Shown here piece after piece: positions 34,971-44,805 of a DNA stretch of 64,000 nucleotides. Origin of the DNA: Nitrosophilus labii (lineage in GTDB: Bacteria; Campylobacterota; Campylobacteria; Campylobacterales; Nitratiruptoraceae); the NCBI RefSeq assembly GCF_014466985.1, contig NZ_AP022826.1:1550001-1614000 (forward strand), given 5' to 3'. The notes below the pieces were generated by a model. That model saw only the letters and a program-made list of their open reading frames with translations, searched no databases and had not been told where the DNA came from. How positions within the stretch are numbered: position 1 is the stretch's first letter; each line of letters begins with the position of its first letter. The position numbers and the translations under genes are program-made.

Positions 34971-35429
34971 TTAACTACAACCGCTAATCGCTACTTTTAC
35001 TCTTTTTCTCTTCTCAAAAATCTCACCTATATTGCTTTTTGCTAAAACTACGACCTCTTGAGTTTCGGAGAGTTTTATATTTACAAAGAGATAAGCCTTT
35101 GCGTTTATAAAGGTATAATTTGCTTTAACAATATTAGCTACCGGGTTTTTTGTAGCTAAAATATAAATATGTTCAATATATCTATCCCCTTCCATAGGAT
35201 AGTCTATATCTACTTCAACAGGAACTACAAGACCGCTTTTAACATCTTTTGGGATTTTAAGTTTTATCTTTTTCGAGTTTTTGTAAATCTTTTTTGCACC
35301 TTTTACTGCATCTTCGTAAGCTTCTTCAAAATCTATCTTACCCGATACATTTTTAGCACAAATATCAACAGCCGCCAAAGATAGTGCGGCAATAGAACTC
35401 TTTTTTAAAAATTCTCTTCTTTTCATCAA
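34971..35429 (-). CDS. soxY: Thiosulfate-oxidation carrier subunit SoxY
   Basis: 152 residues. Seen: Tat-type signal MMKRREFLKKSSIAALSLAA, mature beta-sandwich, and C-terminal VAISGCS with the sulfur-carrying cysteine one residue from the end. The classical SoxY terminus is GGCGG; here it is SGCS, so the swinging arm is shorter and different. Overlaps the Rieske gene by 4 bases upstream; soxZ follows. Confidence 0.9.
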   Translation of the reverse strand: MMKRREFLKKSSIAALSLAAVDICAKNVSGKIDFEEAYEDAVKGAKKIYKNSKKIKLKIPKDVKSGLVVPVEVDIDYPMEGDRYIEHIYILATKNPVANIVKANYTFINAKAYLFVNIKLSETQEVVVLAKSNIGEIFEKRKRVKVAISGCS

Positions 35430-36154
35430 TATATCACCACCTCTTTAGAGTATACATCCAAAGGCTTGACAACCGCTCCCAAAGATACAAGTTTTTTAGC
35501 TTTTCTAATATTTTTGTAAAACTCTTTAAGTTCCGGTTTGAAACTTTTAAAATAGTCAAAAAACTTAGCAGGACCCAAAACAGCACTGGCCCAAAAAACA
35601 CCCTCTTCGTCAACATCTAAAATAATAGATGCCATAGGTTCTTTTGCGGGACCGGCTAAAACCTTAGCTCCAGTTTTTGGGTCAAAAGCAGAAAGATGTG
35701 AGGCGCAAACTATAACTCCTCCCTCTTTATAAGCCATACTCTTTTTCTCTTTTGGAATATACCCTAAAAAACTCTCATTAGGATTTGGATGTGCCAATTG
35801 ATGGGGACAAATTGCACTGTAAGCTACAACTTTTTTATCTTTCCCCACGCCGCCTTTCCAGATATATTCGCTTCCCTCTTCATCTCTTAACTTAATCTCT
35901 TTAGCTGCAGGCTCGCTAAGCTTTATCAAAAAGCAGGGGGTAGAAGCGTACGGATAGTTAAAAACGTAAGTCACTTCTTCTTGTAAAATCTCTTCTTTTA
36001 GAGGATTACCGTAACAATCAAGTAGCTTGACTCTGTTGAAAGATTTAAACAACCTTCCGTCATCAGCCTTAAGGTAACCCTCTATTAAAAAGGGTGAGAT
36101 TGCTACTAAAAGTGTACCTTTAGCACATATTTTAAAAAATGAGCGTCTCTCCAT
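35426..36154 (-). CDS. Rieske [2Fe-2S] protein of the sulfur cluster
   Basis: 242 residues, periplasmic electron carrier or subunit. Seen: twin-arginine-type start MERRSFFKICAKGTLLVAI, cluster motifs ICPHQLAHP (C-x-H) and IVCASHLSAFDPKTG (C-x2-H), then AGPAKEPMASIILDVDEE. The second motif has Ser where many Rieske proteins have other residues, but all four ligands are present. A C-terminal 50-residue helical tail is extra. It lies between soxY (4-base overlap) and the FCSD-like flavoprotein (9-base gap) and probably passes electrons from one of them to the cytochrome chain. Confidence 0.87.
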   Translation of the reverse strand: MERRSFFKICAKGTLLVAISPFLIEGYLKADDGRLFKSFNRVKLLDCYGNPLKEEILQEEVTYVFNYPYASTPCFLIKLSEPAAKEIKLRDEEGSEYIWKGGVGKDKKVVAYSAICPHQLAHPNPNESFLGYIPKEKKSMAYKEGGVIVCASHLSAFDPKTGAKVLAGPAKEPMASIILDVDEEGVFWASAVLGPAKFFDYFKSFKPELKEFYKNIRKAKKLVSLGAVVKPLDVYSKEVVIY

Positions 36155-36163
36155 AAACCTCCT

Positions 36164-37513
36164 TTACATAAACATATCTCTATACATCCCTTTAGCCCAC
36201 TCTAAAAGTCCTTTTCCACTCATAATCCCCTGTTTCCCTTTCCAATTTTCCATAGTAGAGGCATCTTTGAAGGTAAATACCTTCTTCTTTTTATCGTAGG
36301 CATATTTAGCGTTTACAGATATCGCTCTAATAGGATCACCAGAAACTGCAGAATAGCATACAGTAATCGGAGAATCCCACTTGAACTCTTTACCTTCAAT
36401 CACGGAAGCGATAATTTTCGCTACAAGATGTCCCTCAGAGTTTGCCGTATTGCCTGACTTGCTAAATCCCATAGGCCTTACGTCACCCGTACAGTAGATA
36501 TATGGATCCGCTTTTGATTGATAAGTGAAAGGATCAATATCTGCCTCTTTTTTATTAAATGCGCTATCTTTTGCGACACCTACAATCTCTAAAAGTTTTG
36601 CGCCTCTAATTCTTGGATAAAAAGACGCATCGGAAAAATCTATCTCATCTCCCATATCAGTAACTACTCTTTTTTTATCCAAATCTATATCAGTTATTTT
36701 TGAACCTGGTAAATACTCAATATAATCTTTATACAGCTCATTAAATGCGGAATTAAAACCATCTTTTTTTATAGTAATATCGGGATTTTCATCAATCAAA
36801 ACAACTTTTCCTTTTATTCCCTCTTTTTTCATATACCAAGCAATCAAAGATGCTCTCTCATAAGGGGCGGGTAAACATCTGTAATTTCCGCCAGGAACCG
36901 TCAAAACAAAATTGCCCTCTTCAAACTCTTCGATTTTTCTCTTTAAAGTAAAATGCTCGCTTCCCGGAATAAATCCTGCGGGATATAAACTTTTCAGCTT
37001 CGTTTCCAATTCCATATTGCCGTTAGTCCATTCTTCATAATCGTAATCTATTCCCGGTGCTAAAACTAAATAGTCGTAACTAACTATACCTTCATTTGTA
37101 TAAACCTTTTTTGAAACTCTATCTATATCATATACAGTGGCATTAAAATATATATATTCGTTATTTTGAGCTGCTTGTAGATAATCATGGGTCAAAAACT
37201 GCAGATCTATTAAATCAACAAGCCAAAGGTTACTTAATGGGCATGAGACAAACACTGATCTTTTTTCAATTAAAACAACATCAGTTTTAGGCGAAAACTT
37301 TTTAAGATATTTAGCTACAGCAAGACCAGACCAACCGCCTCCTACGACAACCACTCTAGGACCTTTCGGTTTTGGTAAAGGTGCATTTTGAACCCTATAC
37401 GAAGAGATACTTTTTTTTATATCAACATCTTTTTTAGAAGACTCGGAACCAAATGAACTTGTAGCCGCTAAGATTGCGGAAATTTTAAGTAAATCTCTTC
37501 TTGATAATGCCAT
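36164..37513 (-). CDS. FCSD/SoxF-type sulfide dehydrogenase flavoprotein
   Basis: 449 residues. Seen: Tat signal SRRDLLKISAILAATSS, FAD-binding VVVVGGGWSGLAVAKYL, FVSCPLSNLWLVD, YDYLVLAPGIDYDYEEW, GNYRCLPAPYERA and YIYCTGDVRPMGFSKSG, the order of the flavocytochrome c sulfide dehydrogenase flavoprotein with its redox cysteines. No cytochrome subunit gene is next to it. First gene of the cluster flavoprotein-Rieske-soxY-soxZ. Could oxidise sulfide or polysulfide; SoxF is the nearest name. Confidence 0.87.
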   Translation of the reverse strand: MALSRRDLLKISAILAATSSFGSESSKKDVDIKKSISSYRVQNAPLPKPKGPRVVVVGGGWSGLAVAKYLKKFSPKTDVVLIEKRSVFVSCPLSNLWLVDLIDLQFLTHDYLQAAQNNEYIYFNATVYDIDRVSKKVYTNEGIVSYDYLVLAPGIDYDYEEWTNGNMELETKLKSLYPAGFIPGSEHFTLKRKIEEFEEGNFVLTVPGGNYRCLPAPYERASLIAWYMKKEGIKGKVVLIDENPDITIKKDGFNSAFNELYKDYIEYLPGSKITDIDLDKKRVVTDMGDEIDFSDASFYPRIRGAKLLEIVGVAKDSAFNKKEADIDPFTYQSKADPYIYCTGDVRPMGFSKSGNTANSEGHLVAKIIASVIEGKEFKWDSPITVCYSAVSGDPIRAISVNAKYAYDKKKKVFTFKDASTMENWKGKQGIMSGKGLLEWAKGMYRDMFM

Positions 37514-37703
37514 TTTATATCCTTTAGATTTTTTTATCGTTAAGCATAAATATTATCAAATGATTTTATATTATAATAAACTACTTCAATTTTATTTATG
37601 AAATAATAAACATCGATGGCTTAATTTATGCTTAATTCATTAAAAAATTCTTATAAGTGATATAATATTTTCTATAATTATAATTTATATAAGTAGGCTT
37701 TAT

Positions 37704-37733
37704 GGCTATTTGCCGTAATTTCGGCAAACAGCC
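37704..37733 (-). terminator. 12-bp inverted repeat at a gene end
   Basis: GGCTATTTGCCG, loop TAATTT, CGGCAAACAGCC, ending at the stop codon of the 166-residue gene. On the minus strand it would be the gene's 3' hairpin, but no clear U tract follows. On the plus strand a TATAAT at 37661-37666 lies upstream. Confidence 0.5.
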
Positions 37734-38233
37734 TATTGAAGATTGTTATTAGGAGGAAAACCTAAATCTTTTAGTTTCAAAAAAAGATTTGGATAGTTCT
37801 TTTTAATATCTTTTATTAGACTTTTTATATCGATATCTAAAAGATGTTTGTCTTTTGATTTAGCAAGTCTGTTTTGAATCTCTTGCATAGCTACTACCCA
37901 TACATCGTTAAAATCTATAGGGAGATTTTCCAATATTGCCTTTTCTAACTTAAGATTAAAATTTTCATATTTTGTTTTTTTAATTGAGTTTATCAACTCT
38001 AATATCGATTCAATTGAAGATAGAAAAAAGACTTTATCGTCCTCTCCTATAACAAACCAAGGGGCATTTGTATCCCAACTACCTTTAACTAGTTCTAATA
38101 TTTTTTTATTTGGATCATCTGTTTTGTTTATTTTGACCACCACAATATTATCTCTATTTATAATTCCAAGTTCGTCTGCTACCTTATCTATATTTTGCAA
38201 TAAATTATTTCCGTTTATATTTTCTAACTGCAC
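37733..38233 (-). CDS. Hypothetical protein downstream of the cytochrome
   Basis: 166 residues, not recognised. No signal peptide, no membrane helix. Alternating charged/hydrophobic sequence with a Pro/Asn-rich end (LGFPPNNNLQ). GGAGGAGA before the ATG is a strong ribosome-binding site, and it begins 15 bases after the real end of the (frameshifted) cytochrome gene, so they likely share a transcript. May be a chaperone-like or assembly partner, but that is only context. Confidence 0.6.
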   Translation of the reverse strand: MQLENINGNNLLQNIDKVADELGIINRDNIVVVKINKTDDPNKKILELVKGSWDTNAPWFVIGEDDKVFFLSSIESILELINSIKKTKYENFNLKLEKAILENLPIDFNDVWVVAMQEIQNRLAKSKDKHLLDIDIKSLIKDIKKNYPNLFLKLKDLGFPPNNNLQ

Positions 38234-38247
38234 ATCTCCTCCATTTG

Positions 38248-39409
38248 TTATTTAAGTTCTATACTAAGATTTGCGATCCCATAATCTTTTAAAAATATTT
38301 TATCTTTAATTTTTAGAATTTTGGCAATTTCTTCATCAACTAACTTATATATATTTTTGCATTTTAGAGTTTTTTGGAATTAAAATTTTATAAATTCTTT
38401 GCTCATTTGGTTTAAATCTATTGTCAAAAACTTTTTCCTTAGTCAAATAAGGAAGAGTCAAACGCCCTTTATCATCTTTAAAAACTGTTTTTATCTCTTT
38501 TTTATATTTTTTTCCGTTATCAAATTGTACACTAATTACAATTTTTCTACTTGCAAAACCAGTTGGTACATAATGAGGTATTACGTTGGTTAAATTAATT
38601 ATCAAATTTTTTTCTTTTTTATAAACATTTATATCAAAAGCCTTTAGCAAAATATTCCCATTTCTTGCCCCCATAAACAGATGACTTCTATTCTCTTTTA
38701 CTTTGGGAATATATCCATTGACAACTATATTTGAAATTCTTCCTTCTCTCTTATCGCTCATATGAGAATCAACGCATGATTTTTGAGTATTTGTCTTTTC
38801 ATACTCTTTGCCTGTAGAATAAATTTCAAGACCATGTATATTTTTTCCGTTAAAGTGACAGATAAAACAGATTTTATTTGGCTTTAGAAAATGTTCTCCC
38901 TGTTTTGTTTTATGACAAGGAGATTTTGCATCGGCAAATGGACCGAACATAGTATCGTTTGGACACCAAACGATACTTTTATAACCTCTTTCTTCTGGAT
39001 CTTTACTATCCTTTATATGATCGATATTGTGACAAATAATACAGTTTATTCCATCTTTAACATACGGCTCGTTCAAAGCTTTTTCGATCTTTTTGGATTT
39101 AAAACCGAAACCTTGAGCATAGATATCTTCTATACTCAACTCTTTTACGGTCATTCTTGGGTTATGGCATTTTGCACACCTTATCTCCAACTCCTCTAAA
39201 GGTTTGTGAAGTCTCTTTGACATAAATTCCAATGTAGCTTTATATAAAGGATTTTTTGAATAATGCGATTTTGAATGCCATGATGTTTTCCACCCGCCTA
39301 CAACCCACTTATGGCAACCGGCACAATTTCCTGCCACCATATATTTAGGATCTATCTCAGAAGCATAAGACATTAAAACAAAAAGTATCAAAAATGTCAC
39401 TGCCCTCAT
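38248..39409 (-). pseudogene. Multiheme c-type cytochrome, frameshifted and losing a heme site
   Basis: Open from 39409 to 38345 (354 residues), then a one-base shift in the A-rich stretch near 38358-38365 restores a frame reading IYKLVDEEIAKILKIKD and YGIANLSIELK to a stop at 38248. Signal peptide, then four CxxCH sites: CAGCH (29-33), CAKCH (78-82), CIICH (123-127), CFICH (181-185). A fifth, CVDSH (212-216), has Ser in place of the second Cys. SPCHKTKQGEHF at 163-174 is another typical position. Resembles c554-like cytochromes. Either decaying or a sequencing error at the A run. Confidence 0.7.
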
Positions 39410-39416
39410 TTTTTTC

Positions 39417-40340
39417 CTATTTTCGATGTTTATCTAACCAAACCATTACACCCTTTTGGGCATGCAGTCTATTTTCAGCCTCATCAAAGATCTCTTTTTC
39501 ATGAGCTTCAAAAACCTCTTCACTTACCTCATAACCTCTATATGCAGGGAGGCAGTGAAGAAACAATGCATCATCTTTAGCCAAACTCATAAGGTTATTA
39601 TCTACCATAAAACCTTTAAAATCTCTAACTCTTTTCTCTTTTTCATCCTCTTGTCCCATAGAGATCCAAGTATCAGTCGTTACTACATCTGCATCTTCTA
39701 CAGCCTCTTTGGGATCGTTTAAAAGCGTTATTTTGGCTCCACTTTGTTTTGCAAACTCAAAAGCATCTTCTAAAATCTCCTCTTTAGGTTCATACCCTTT
39801 AGGAGTAGCAACTCTCAGTTCAAAACCTAGCTTACTAGCTAGCATTAGCCAACTGTGAGCCATATTGTTTCCATCGCCAACATAAGCTACGATGGGGTCT
39901 TTTTCTTTACCGTATTCAACCATGGTTAAATAATCGGCCATTAACTGAACAGGATGGTATTCATCAGTCAAACCGTTGATAACGGGGACTTTGCTATATG
40001 CTGCAAACTCTTCGAGATCTGATTGTGCATAGGTTCTAATCATCACCATATCACACATTCTAGAAATCACTCTAGCTGTATCGCGCATTGGCTCGCCACG
40101 TCCAAGCTGTATATCATTTTTGCTTAAAAAAAGACCTATCCCGCCTAACTGATATATACCAACCTCAAAACTAACTCTCGTTCTAGTTGAGCTTTTTTCA
40201 AAAATCATAGCAAGAGTCTGTCCCTCAAGATAAGGAACATATTCCCCTCTTTTGGTTTCGGCTTTTATATTTTGTGCTAGTTTTATTATCTCTAAAATCT
40301 CTTCTTTAGTATAGTCTTTAAGTGTTAAAAAGTGTCGCAA
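39417..40340 (-). CDS. argF: Ornithine carbamoyltransferase
   Basis: Makes citrulline from ornithine and carbamoyl phosphate in arginine synthesis. 307 residues. Seen: [15 protein letters not shown] (carbamoyl-phosphate loop), [14 protein letters not shown], and [14 protein letters not shown], the HCLP motif that marks OTC rather than ATC. Followed 7 bases later by the cytochrome gene on the same strand. Confidence 0.95.
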   Translation of the reverse strand: MRHFLTLKDYTKEEILEIIKLAQNIKAETKRGEYVPYLEGQTLAMIFEKSSTRTRVSFEVGIYQLGGIGLFLSKNDIQLGRGEPMRDTARVISRMCDMVMIRTYAQSDLEEFAAYSKVPVINGLTDEYHPVQLMADYLTMVEYGKEKDPIVAYVGDGNNMAHSWLMLASKLGFELRVATPKGYEPKEEILEDAFEFAKQSGAKITLLNDPKEAVEDADVVTTDTWISMGQEDEKEKRVRDFKGFMVDNNLMSLAKDDALFLHCLPAYRGYEVSEEVFEAHEKEIFDEAENRLHAQKGVMVWLDKHRK

Positions 40341-40384
40341 ATCTCTATCCTTTGCAATAAATAAAATGAAATTATACTATATTT

Positions 40385-40495
40385 GTTATTTAGTAATTAG
40401 GAATTGGGAATTGGAATTTTTGGTTAAGTGGTTGAGTGGTTGAGTGGTAAATTAACACACACACTCACACCCACACTCACCCTACTCACCTAAAA
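40385..40495. repeat. Low-complexity intergenic repeat
   Basis: AATTAGGAATTGGGAATTGG, then GGTTAAGTGGTTGAGTGG repeats, then a CACACTCACACCCACACTCACC block running to the hemB stop. The same three-part order recurs near 62.8-63.0 kb. Confidence 0.7.
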
Positions 40496-41456
40496 TTTTA
40501 GCCATCTCTTTTGCGTGATAACTTATGATAATGTCGGCTCCAGCTCTTTTAAAACTTATCATCGTCTCCATTATAACCTTTTCATAATCTATAACGCCCA
40601 TTTTACCCGCCATTTTAAGCATAGAGTATTCACCGCTAACATTATATACGGCTAAAGGCAATCTTGTATTTTCTCTTATATCTCTTATAATATCAAGATA
40701 CGCAAGTCCGGGCTTAACCATCAAGATATCGGCACCTTCCCTTTCATCTTCAATACTCTCTAAAATCGCTTCTCGCCTATTTGCTGGATTCATCTGATAA
40801 CTTCTTCTATCTCCAAAACTTGGAGCCGACTCGGCTACGTCTCTAAAAGGTCCATAATAGCTACTCGCAAATTTAGTAGAGTAGCTCATTATAGGAGTGT
40901 TGATAAAATCCTCTTTATCCAAAGCTTCTCTTATAGCAGTTATCATCCCATCCATCATCCCGCTTGGCGCTATCATATCTGCACCCGCTTTTGCGTGAAT
41001 CACCGCTTGATCCGCTAAAATCTTCAAAGTAGCGTCGTTATCCACGGTTTTTAGTTTCGGATCAAGAATACCGCAGTGTCCATGATCTGTATATTCGCAA
41101 AAACATAGATCAGTTACTACAAACATATCAGGATGAGCTTTTTTTATCTCTCTTACCGTAGTAGCTATTACCCCATGTTCACAAAGAGCGTCACTTCCGA
41201 CAGAGTCTTTAACTTCAGGTATTCCAAAAAGTATAATGGCTTTTAGTCCTAAACTTTTAAGCTCTTCACACTCTTTTAGTATATGATCACAACTCATCTG
41301 AAATACACCGGGCATAGACTCTATCTCTTTTTTATACCCTTCACCGCTTTTTACAAAAAGTGGATAGATAAAATCGTTTGGAGTTATAACGGTCTCTTGA
41401 ACAAGATCTCTCAAAATCGGGTTTATTCTAAGTCTTCTAAATCTTTTAAAACTCAT
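40482..41456 (-). CDS. hemB: Delta-aminolevulinic acid dehydratase
   Basis: Joins two 5-aminolevulinate to porphobilinogen in tetrapyrrole synthesis. Seen: zinc site [17 protein letters not shown], active-site lysines in [17 protein letters not shown] and [15 protein letters not shown] start at the ATG at 41456 behind AAGG, leaving 324 residues, rather than the TTG two codons before. Stands divergent from ribA. Its C-terminal end borders the low-complexity repeat. Confidence 0.95.
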   Translation of the reverse strand: MSFKRFRRLRINPILRDLVQETVITPNDFIYPLFVKSGEGYKKEIESMPGVFQMSCDHILKECEELKSLGLKAIILFGIPEVKDSVGSDALCEHGVIATTVREIKKAHPDMFVVTDLCFCEYTDHGHCGILDPKLKTVDNDATLKILADQAVIHAKAGADMIAPSGMMDGMITAIREALDKEDFINTPIMSYSTKFASSYYGPFRDVAESAPSFGDRRSYQMNPANRREAILESIEDEREGADILMVKPGLAYLDIIRDIRENTRLPLAVYNVSGEYSMLKMAGKMGVIDYEKVIMETMISFKRAGADIIISYHAKEMAKILGE

Positions 41457-41508
41457 ATCCAACCTTTTTGATATAATTTCGTACTATTTTACCAAAAAGA
41501 AGAGGAAA

Positions 41509-42072
41509 ATGAGGGTAAAAATATCTAAAGAGGCAAATCTTCCTACAAAATATGGAGATTTTAAAATACAGTGTTTCAAAGAGGGACATAAAGAGCATCT
41601 AGTCATATTCACAGAAAACCTCCCCGATATCCCCATAGTTAGAGTCCATTCAGAGTGTCTAACGGGAGATACTTTGGGAAGTAAAAAGTGTGATTGTGGA
41701 GAGCAGCTGGAGTTTGCATTAAACTTTATAGCCAAAAACAGCGGAATGGTAATATATCTTAGACAAGAGGGAAGAAACATAGGACTTTTAAACAAAGTCA
41801 ACGCATACGCTTTGCAAGATAAAGGATACGATACCATCGAAGCCAATCATCAACTAGGCTTTAGCGCGGACGAAAGAACATACGAGATAGTTGAGTATAT
41901 CTTAAACTATTTTAATATAAAAAAGATAAAACTTTTAACTAACAATCCAAAAAAGATAGAGAGTCTAAAAGATATAGAGATTGTTGAAAGAATTCCCATA
42001 AAAGTAAAACCAAACCCTCATAATAAAGAGTATCTCAAAATCAAAAAAGATAAAATGGGACATCTTTTATGA
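41509..42072 (+). CDS. ribA: GTP cyclohydrolase II
   Basis: Opens GTP to the pyrimidine precursor of riboflavin. 187 residues. Seen: zinc motif [20 protein letters not shown] (three Cys), [20 protein letters not shown] and the catalytic region [19 protein letters not shown] before the ATG. Overlaps rsmG by 4 bases; the operon continues to about 43240. Confidence 0.95.
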   Translation: MRVKISKEANLPTKYGDFKIQCFKEGHKEHLVIFTENLPDIPIVRVHSECLTGDTLGSKKCDCGEQLEFALNFIAKNSGMVIYLRQEGRNIGLLNKVNAYALQDKGYDTIEANHQLGFSADERTYEIVEYILNYFNIKKIKLLTNNPKKIESLKDIEIVERIPIKVKPNPHNKEYLKIKKDKMGHLL

Positions 42073-42641
42073 GATTTGACAATCTTGAGCTTAAAGACGA
42101 TTTTTATGAAAAATGCTCTTTTTTTACAAAAAAACTTCTTGAGTGGAACAAAATACACAATCTAACCGGTGCAAAATCAGAAAAAGAGGTATGGGAAAAT
42201 ATAGAAGATTCAGTCTATCCCGTTAAATTTTTATCACCAGTAAAAAAAGCGATGGATATAGGCACAGGAGCCGGTTTTCCAGGACTCATACTTGCGTTTG
42301 CACTTAAAGATACCGAGTTTTTGCTAGTAGAACCAAGAAACAAAAGAGCCGCTTTTTTAAACTATATCGTTGCGACTCTTGAACTTAAAAACGTAAAAGT
42401 GGAAAAAAAGAGAGTAGAAGAGCTACCAGCTGAACCTTTTGATCTTATCACCTCAAGAGCGGTGGCTAAAACCTTCTTTTTGATAGAGCTTTGTCGAACT
42501 TTTATCAAAAAAGATACGATTTTGCTTTTTTATAAAGGTGAAGAGGTAGATAACGAGGTAGAAGAGCTAAAAGATTTTAGTTTTGATATCATTAGAAGAG
42601 GAAAAAGAAGATATCTTTTCATTAAAAATAAAAGGATTTAA
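42069..42641 (+). CDS. rsmG: 16S rRNA (guanine527-N7)-methyltransferase
   Basis: SAM-dependent methylation of G527 of 16S rRNA. 190 residues. Seen: [15 protein letters not shown] near the N-terminus, SAM-binding [17 protein letters not shown] and [16 protein letters not shown] overlaps the ribA stop; the following small gene starts directly after its stop. Confidence 0.93.
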   Translation: MRFDNLELKDDFYEKCSFFTKKLLEWNKIHNLTGAKSEKEVWENIEDSVYPVKFLSPVKKAMDIGTGAGFPGLILAFALKDTEFLLVEPRNKRAAFLNYIVATLELKNVKVEKKRVEELPAEPFDLITSRAVAKTFFLIELCRTFIKKDTILLFYKGEEVDNEVEELKDFSFDIIRRGKRRYLFIKNKRI

Positions 42642-42866
42642 ATGTTGATGAAGATTTTGCTACTAGCAGTCGTTATTTTTGGAATCTACTACTTTTTTAT
42701 AAAGCAAAAACCGATTAAAAACATCAAAAAAGAGACTCCAAAAAAAGATATGGATGAAGATATCATGGTAGAATGCACAAAATGCAAAACTTATGTAAGC
42801 AATAAAGAGGCTATTATAAAAAACGGAAAATATTACTGCTCTAAAGAGTGTGCCGGGTTAAATTAA
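42642..42866 (+). CDS. PP0621-family small zinc-ribbon membrane protein
   Basis: 74 residues: one N-terminal membrane helix (MKILLLAVVIFGIYYFF), a Lys-rich linker, then a zinc-ribbon-like MVECTKCKTYVSNKEA ... YYCSKECAG with four Cys. This arrangement is the PP0621 pattern; function unknown. Starts right after rsmG; a second ATG at 42648 would also do. The zinc ribbon is probably cytoplasmic. Confidence 0.8.
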   Translation: MLMKILLLAVVIFGIYYFFIKQKPIKNIKKETPKKDMDEDIMVECTKCKTYVSNKEAIIKNGKYYCSKECAGLN

Positions 42867-42880
42867 AAAAAGAGGTTAAA

Positions 42881-43240
42881 ATGGTAATAAAGAGTAAAAA
42901 AGATTTTTGCAAAATAGAGACTATCGAGGAGATTAAAAATACTCCTCCAAACACTACTCTTTTTTTTAGATACGATTTAGAACTTATAAAATACTGCTAT
43001 GACAACGATCTATCGTTTGCCGTAGCCGTCGATAGTATAAAAGAGGCTATTTTTGCAAACCATTTTGGTGCTGCTTATATTGTAGTCAAAAAAGATATGG
43101 CAAAAAAGATTCAAAATGTAGCAAACGAATATCTTTTTGATGCCAAAATTTTAGTAAAAATCGTTTTTGACTGGGAGATAGAGATTTTCGCACAAAAGGG
43201 AATCGACGGGGTATATCTAAGAGACAACCTCTCTTTTTAA
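42881..43240 (+). CDS. Conserved hypothetical protein
   Basis: 119 residues from the ATG at 42881, chosen because AGAGG sits 6 bases upstream and the longer frame overlaps the previous gene. Sequence has an alpha/beta feel (FFRYDLELIKYCYDNDLSFA, VAVDSIKEAIFANHFGAAYI, LVKIVFDWEIEIFAQKGIDG). I do not recognise a family with certainty. Last gene of the ribA operon; its end overlaps the convergent alr by 24 bases. Confidence 0.65.
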   Translation: MVIKSKKDFCKIETIEEIKNTPPNTTLFFRYDLELIKYCYDNDLSFAVAVDSIKEAIFANHFGAAYIVVKKDMAKKIQNVANEYLFDAKILVKIVFDWEIEIFAQKGIDGVYLRDNLSF

Positions 43241-44236
43241 AAAAGGGGATAGTTTTACTAGTATCTCGTACGTGATGGTGTCAAAAAAGCTAGCCGGTAT
43301 TTTTGCATTATCTATGATACATATCTCCTCTTCATCACAAAGCACGCTCATACTGTCCATAGAGACTCTTCCTGCTACTTTGTTACCTTTAGGCAAGACA
43401 TACTCTTGTGTTCCATCAAGCCTGAAAAAACCGTCCGCATAACCCACATCGAAAGTTGATAAAACCAAATCTTTCTCAGCTTCAAAAACCCCGCCGTAAC
43501 CTACTCTCTCACCCTTTTTCAGTTCTCTTTTGCTAATTCTTTTAGCCCATAAAGACAAAACAGGTTTTAATTCGGGTTTATCAAAAACCTCATCGATTTC
43601 AAGATAGCCGTATGCGGCGATTCCCACTCTCGCAAAATCATCGCTAAACTCGTTTAACCTAAAAAGAGCGGCAGAGTTGCAAGAGTGAAAAAGCGGTTTT
43701 TCAAATCCAAACTCTTTACAGAGTCTCAAAGACTCATTTTTTACATCTTCAAAATTTTTTTGTTGCCAAAAAAGTTCGCTGCTAAGTTCATCAGCACTTC
43801 TATAGTGAGTAAAAACCCCTTTTAAATCTAGCTTTTGTTTTTTTATAAGTAAAAAGGCCTCTTTTAACTCTTTAGGCAAAATTCCGCTTCTATGCATTCC
43901 CGTATCTACTTTTAACTCTACTTTGGAGCCTTTTGGAAACTTTGCTATATCCTCCAAAGAGTTTATCGTAAAATGAAAAGGAGTAATCTCTTGCGGGATA
44001 TCAGCTAAAACCAATATATAATCAAAAAAGCCCTCTACCCTTTTTGCCTCAAAAAGATTTCTTACAACCGCCCTTTTTATACCGAACTCCTTAGATAACG
44101 AAGCTATCTCTAAAAGTCCGTGTCCATAAGCATTATCTTTTAAAACTAATGCAACTTTGTCTCTATCACCCGCTTTTTTCGATATGATTTCTAAGTTATG
44201 CAATAGTGCATTTTTATTTAATTTAACGTATGCCAA
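43217..44236 (-). CDS. alr: Alanine racemase
   Basis: PLP enzyme making D-alanine for peptidoglycan. 339 residues. Seen: VALVLKDNAYGHG with the PLP lysine (about residue 33), KVDTGMHRSGI, RVGIAAYGYLE and KGERVGYGGVFEAE with the catalytic Tyr region, and VSMDSMSV. Somewhat short relative to the family but motifs are complete. Convergent overlap with the preceding plus-strand gene. Confidence 0.93.
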   Translation of the reverse strand: MAYVKLNKNALLHNLEIISKKAGDRDKVALVLKDNAYGHGLLEIASLSKEFGIKRAVVRNLFEAKRVEGFFDYILVLADIPQEITPFHFTINSLEDIAKFPKGSKVELKVDTGMHRSGILPKELKEAFLLIKKQKLDLKGVFTHYRSADELSSELFWQQKNFEDVKNESLRLCKEFGFEKPLFHSCNSAALFRLNEFSDDFARVGIAAYGYLEIDEVFDKPELKPVLSLWAKRISKRELKKGERVGYGGVFEAEKDLVLSTFDVGYADGFFRLDGTQEYVLPKGNKVAGRVSMDSMSVLCDEEEICIIDNAKIPASFFDTITYEILVKLSPFLKREVVS

Positions 44237-44252
44237 ACTATACCTTCAAATT

Positions 44253-44591
44253 TTATTTTATAATATCATCTAATAGTTGTAATATTTCCTCTATCTCCTT
44301 ATCTGAAACTTTTCCCAAATACTCTATAAATCTATTATTATTAATTGCTCTAATATGGGCTATTAGAACATCTGAATCTTTTTGCAATTTTTCTCTCTTT
44401 CTTATTCTATATCTCAAAGGCTTTGCATCATCAATCAATTCTGTACTCAAAGGCATTATCAAAATCGTAGGATAACCATTTTCCATGAAAATATCGTTTT
44501 GGATAACTAAAACGGGTCTAATCCTTCCACTCTCTTTTTTTCTTTGGGGATTTAGGTTTGCTAAAAAAATATCTCCTTTAGAGATTTTCAT
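44253..44591 (-). CDS. MazF/PemK-family endoribonuclease toxin
   Basis: 112 residues. Seen: ISKGDIFLANLNPQRKKESG, RIRPVLVIQNDIF and the terminal LLDDIIK. The G-x-x-x-P-x-R-P-V-L-V-x-q motif is the PemK/MazF hallmark; such toxins cut mRNA. Overlaps its upstream antitoxin gene by 14 bases, the usual antitoxin-toxin order. Lies directly downstream of nothing else; alr follows on the same strand 16 bases on, so the pair may read through into alr. Confidence 0.9.
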   Translation of the reverse strand: MKISKGDIFLANLNPQRKKESGRIRPVLVIQNDIFMENGYPTILIMPLSTELIDDAKPLRYRIRKREKLQKDSDVLIAHIRAINNNRFIEYLGKVSDKEIEEILQLLDDIIK

Positions 44592-44805
44592 CTAAAATAC
44601 CTTCAAAATCTCTATAAACTTTCATATCTTTTTTTGCACATTTATCTATAGCTTTTTTTATTTTTTCCTCTTTATTATGTTTAATCTCTTTTAGATAATT
44701 ATTTAATGCCTCTCTTACAATTTCACTTTTTGTTTTTTTAAATGATCTTGTAATATCTTCTAATAGTATATTAATATCATCATCTATTCTCACAGTCAAA
44801 ATCAT
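44578..44805 (-). CDS. Antitoxin of the MazF-type pair
   Basis: 75 residues. Seen: ribbon-helix-helix start MILTVRIDDDINILLEDITR, FKKTKSEIVREALNNYLKEI, then a charged toxin-binding tail. CopG/RHH-type DNA binding implies autoregulation of the operon. ATG follows a weak AAGGAA site. Confidence 0.85.
   Translation of the reverse strand: MILTVRIDDDINILLEDITRSFKKTKSEIVREALNNYLKEIKHNKEEKIKKAIDKCAKKDMKVYRDFEGILDENL

Noticed and set aside
40430-40495. CACACTCACACCC repeats as a CRISPR-like array
   Set aside because: Units are far too short and irregular, with no spacers and no cas genes anywhere in the window.
41484-41846. 120-codon minus-strand frame over ribA
   Set aside because: Shadow of a clear ribA reading frame.
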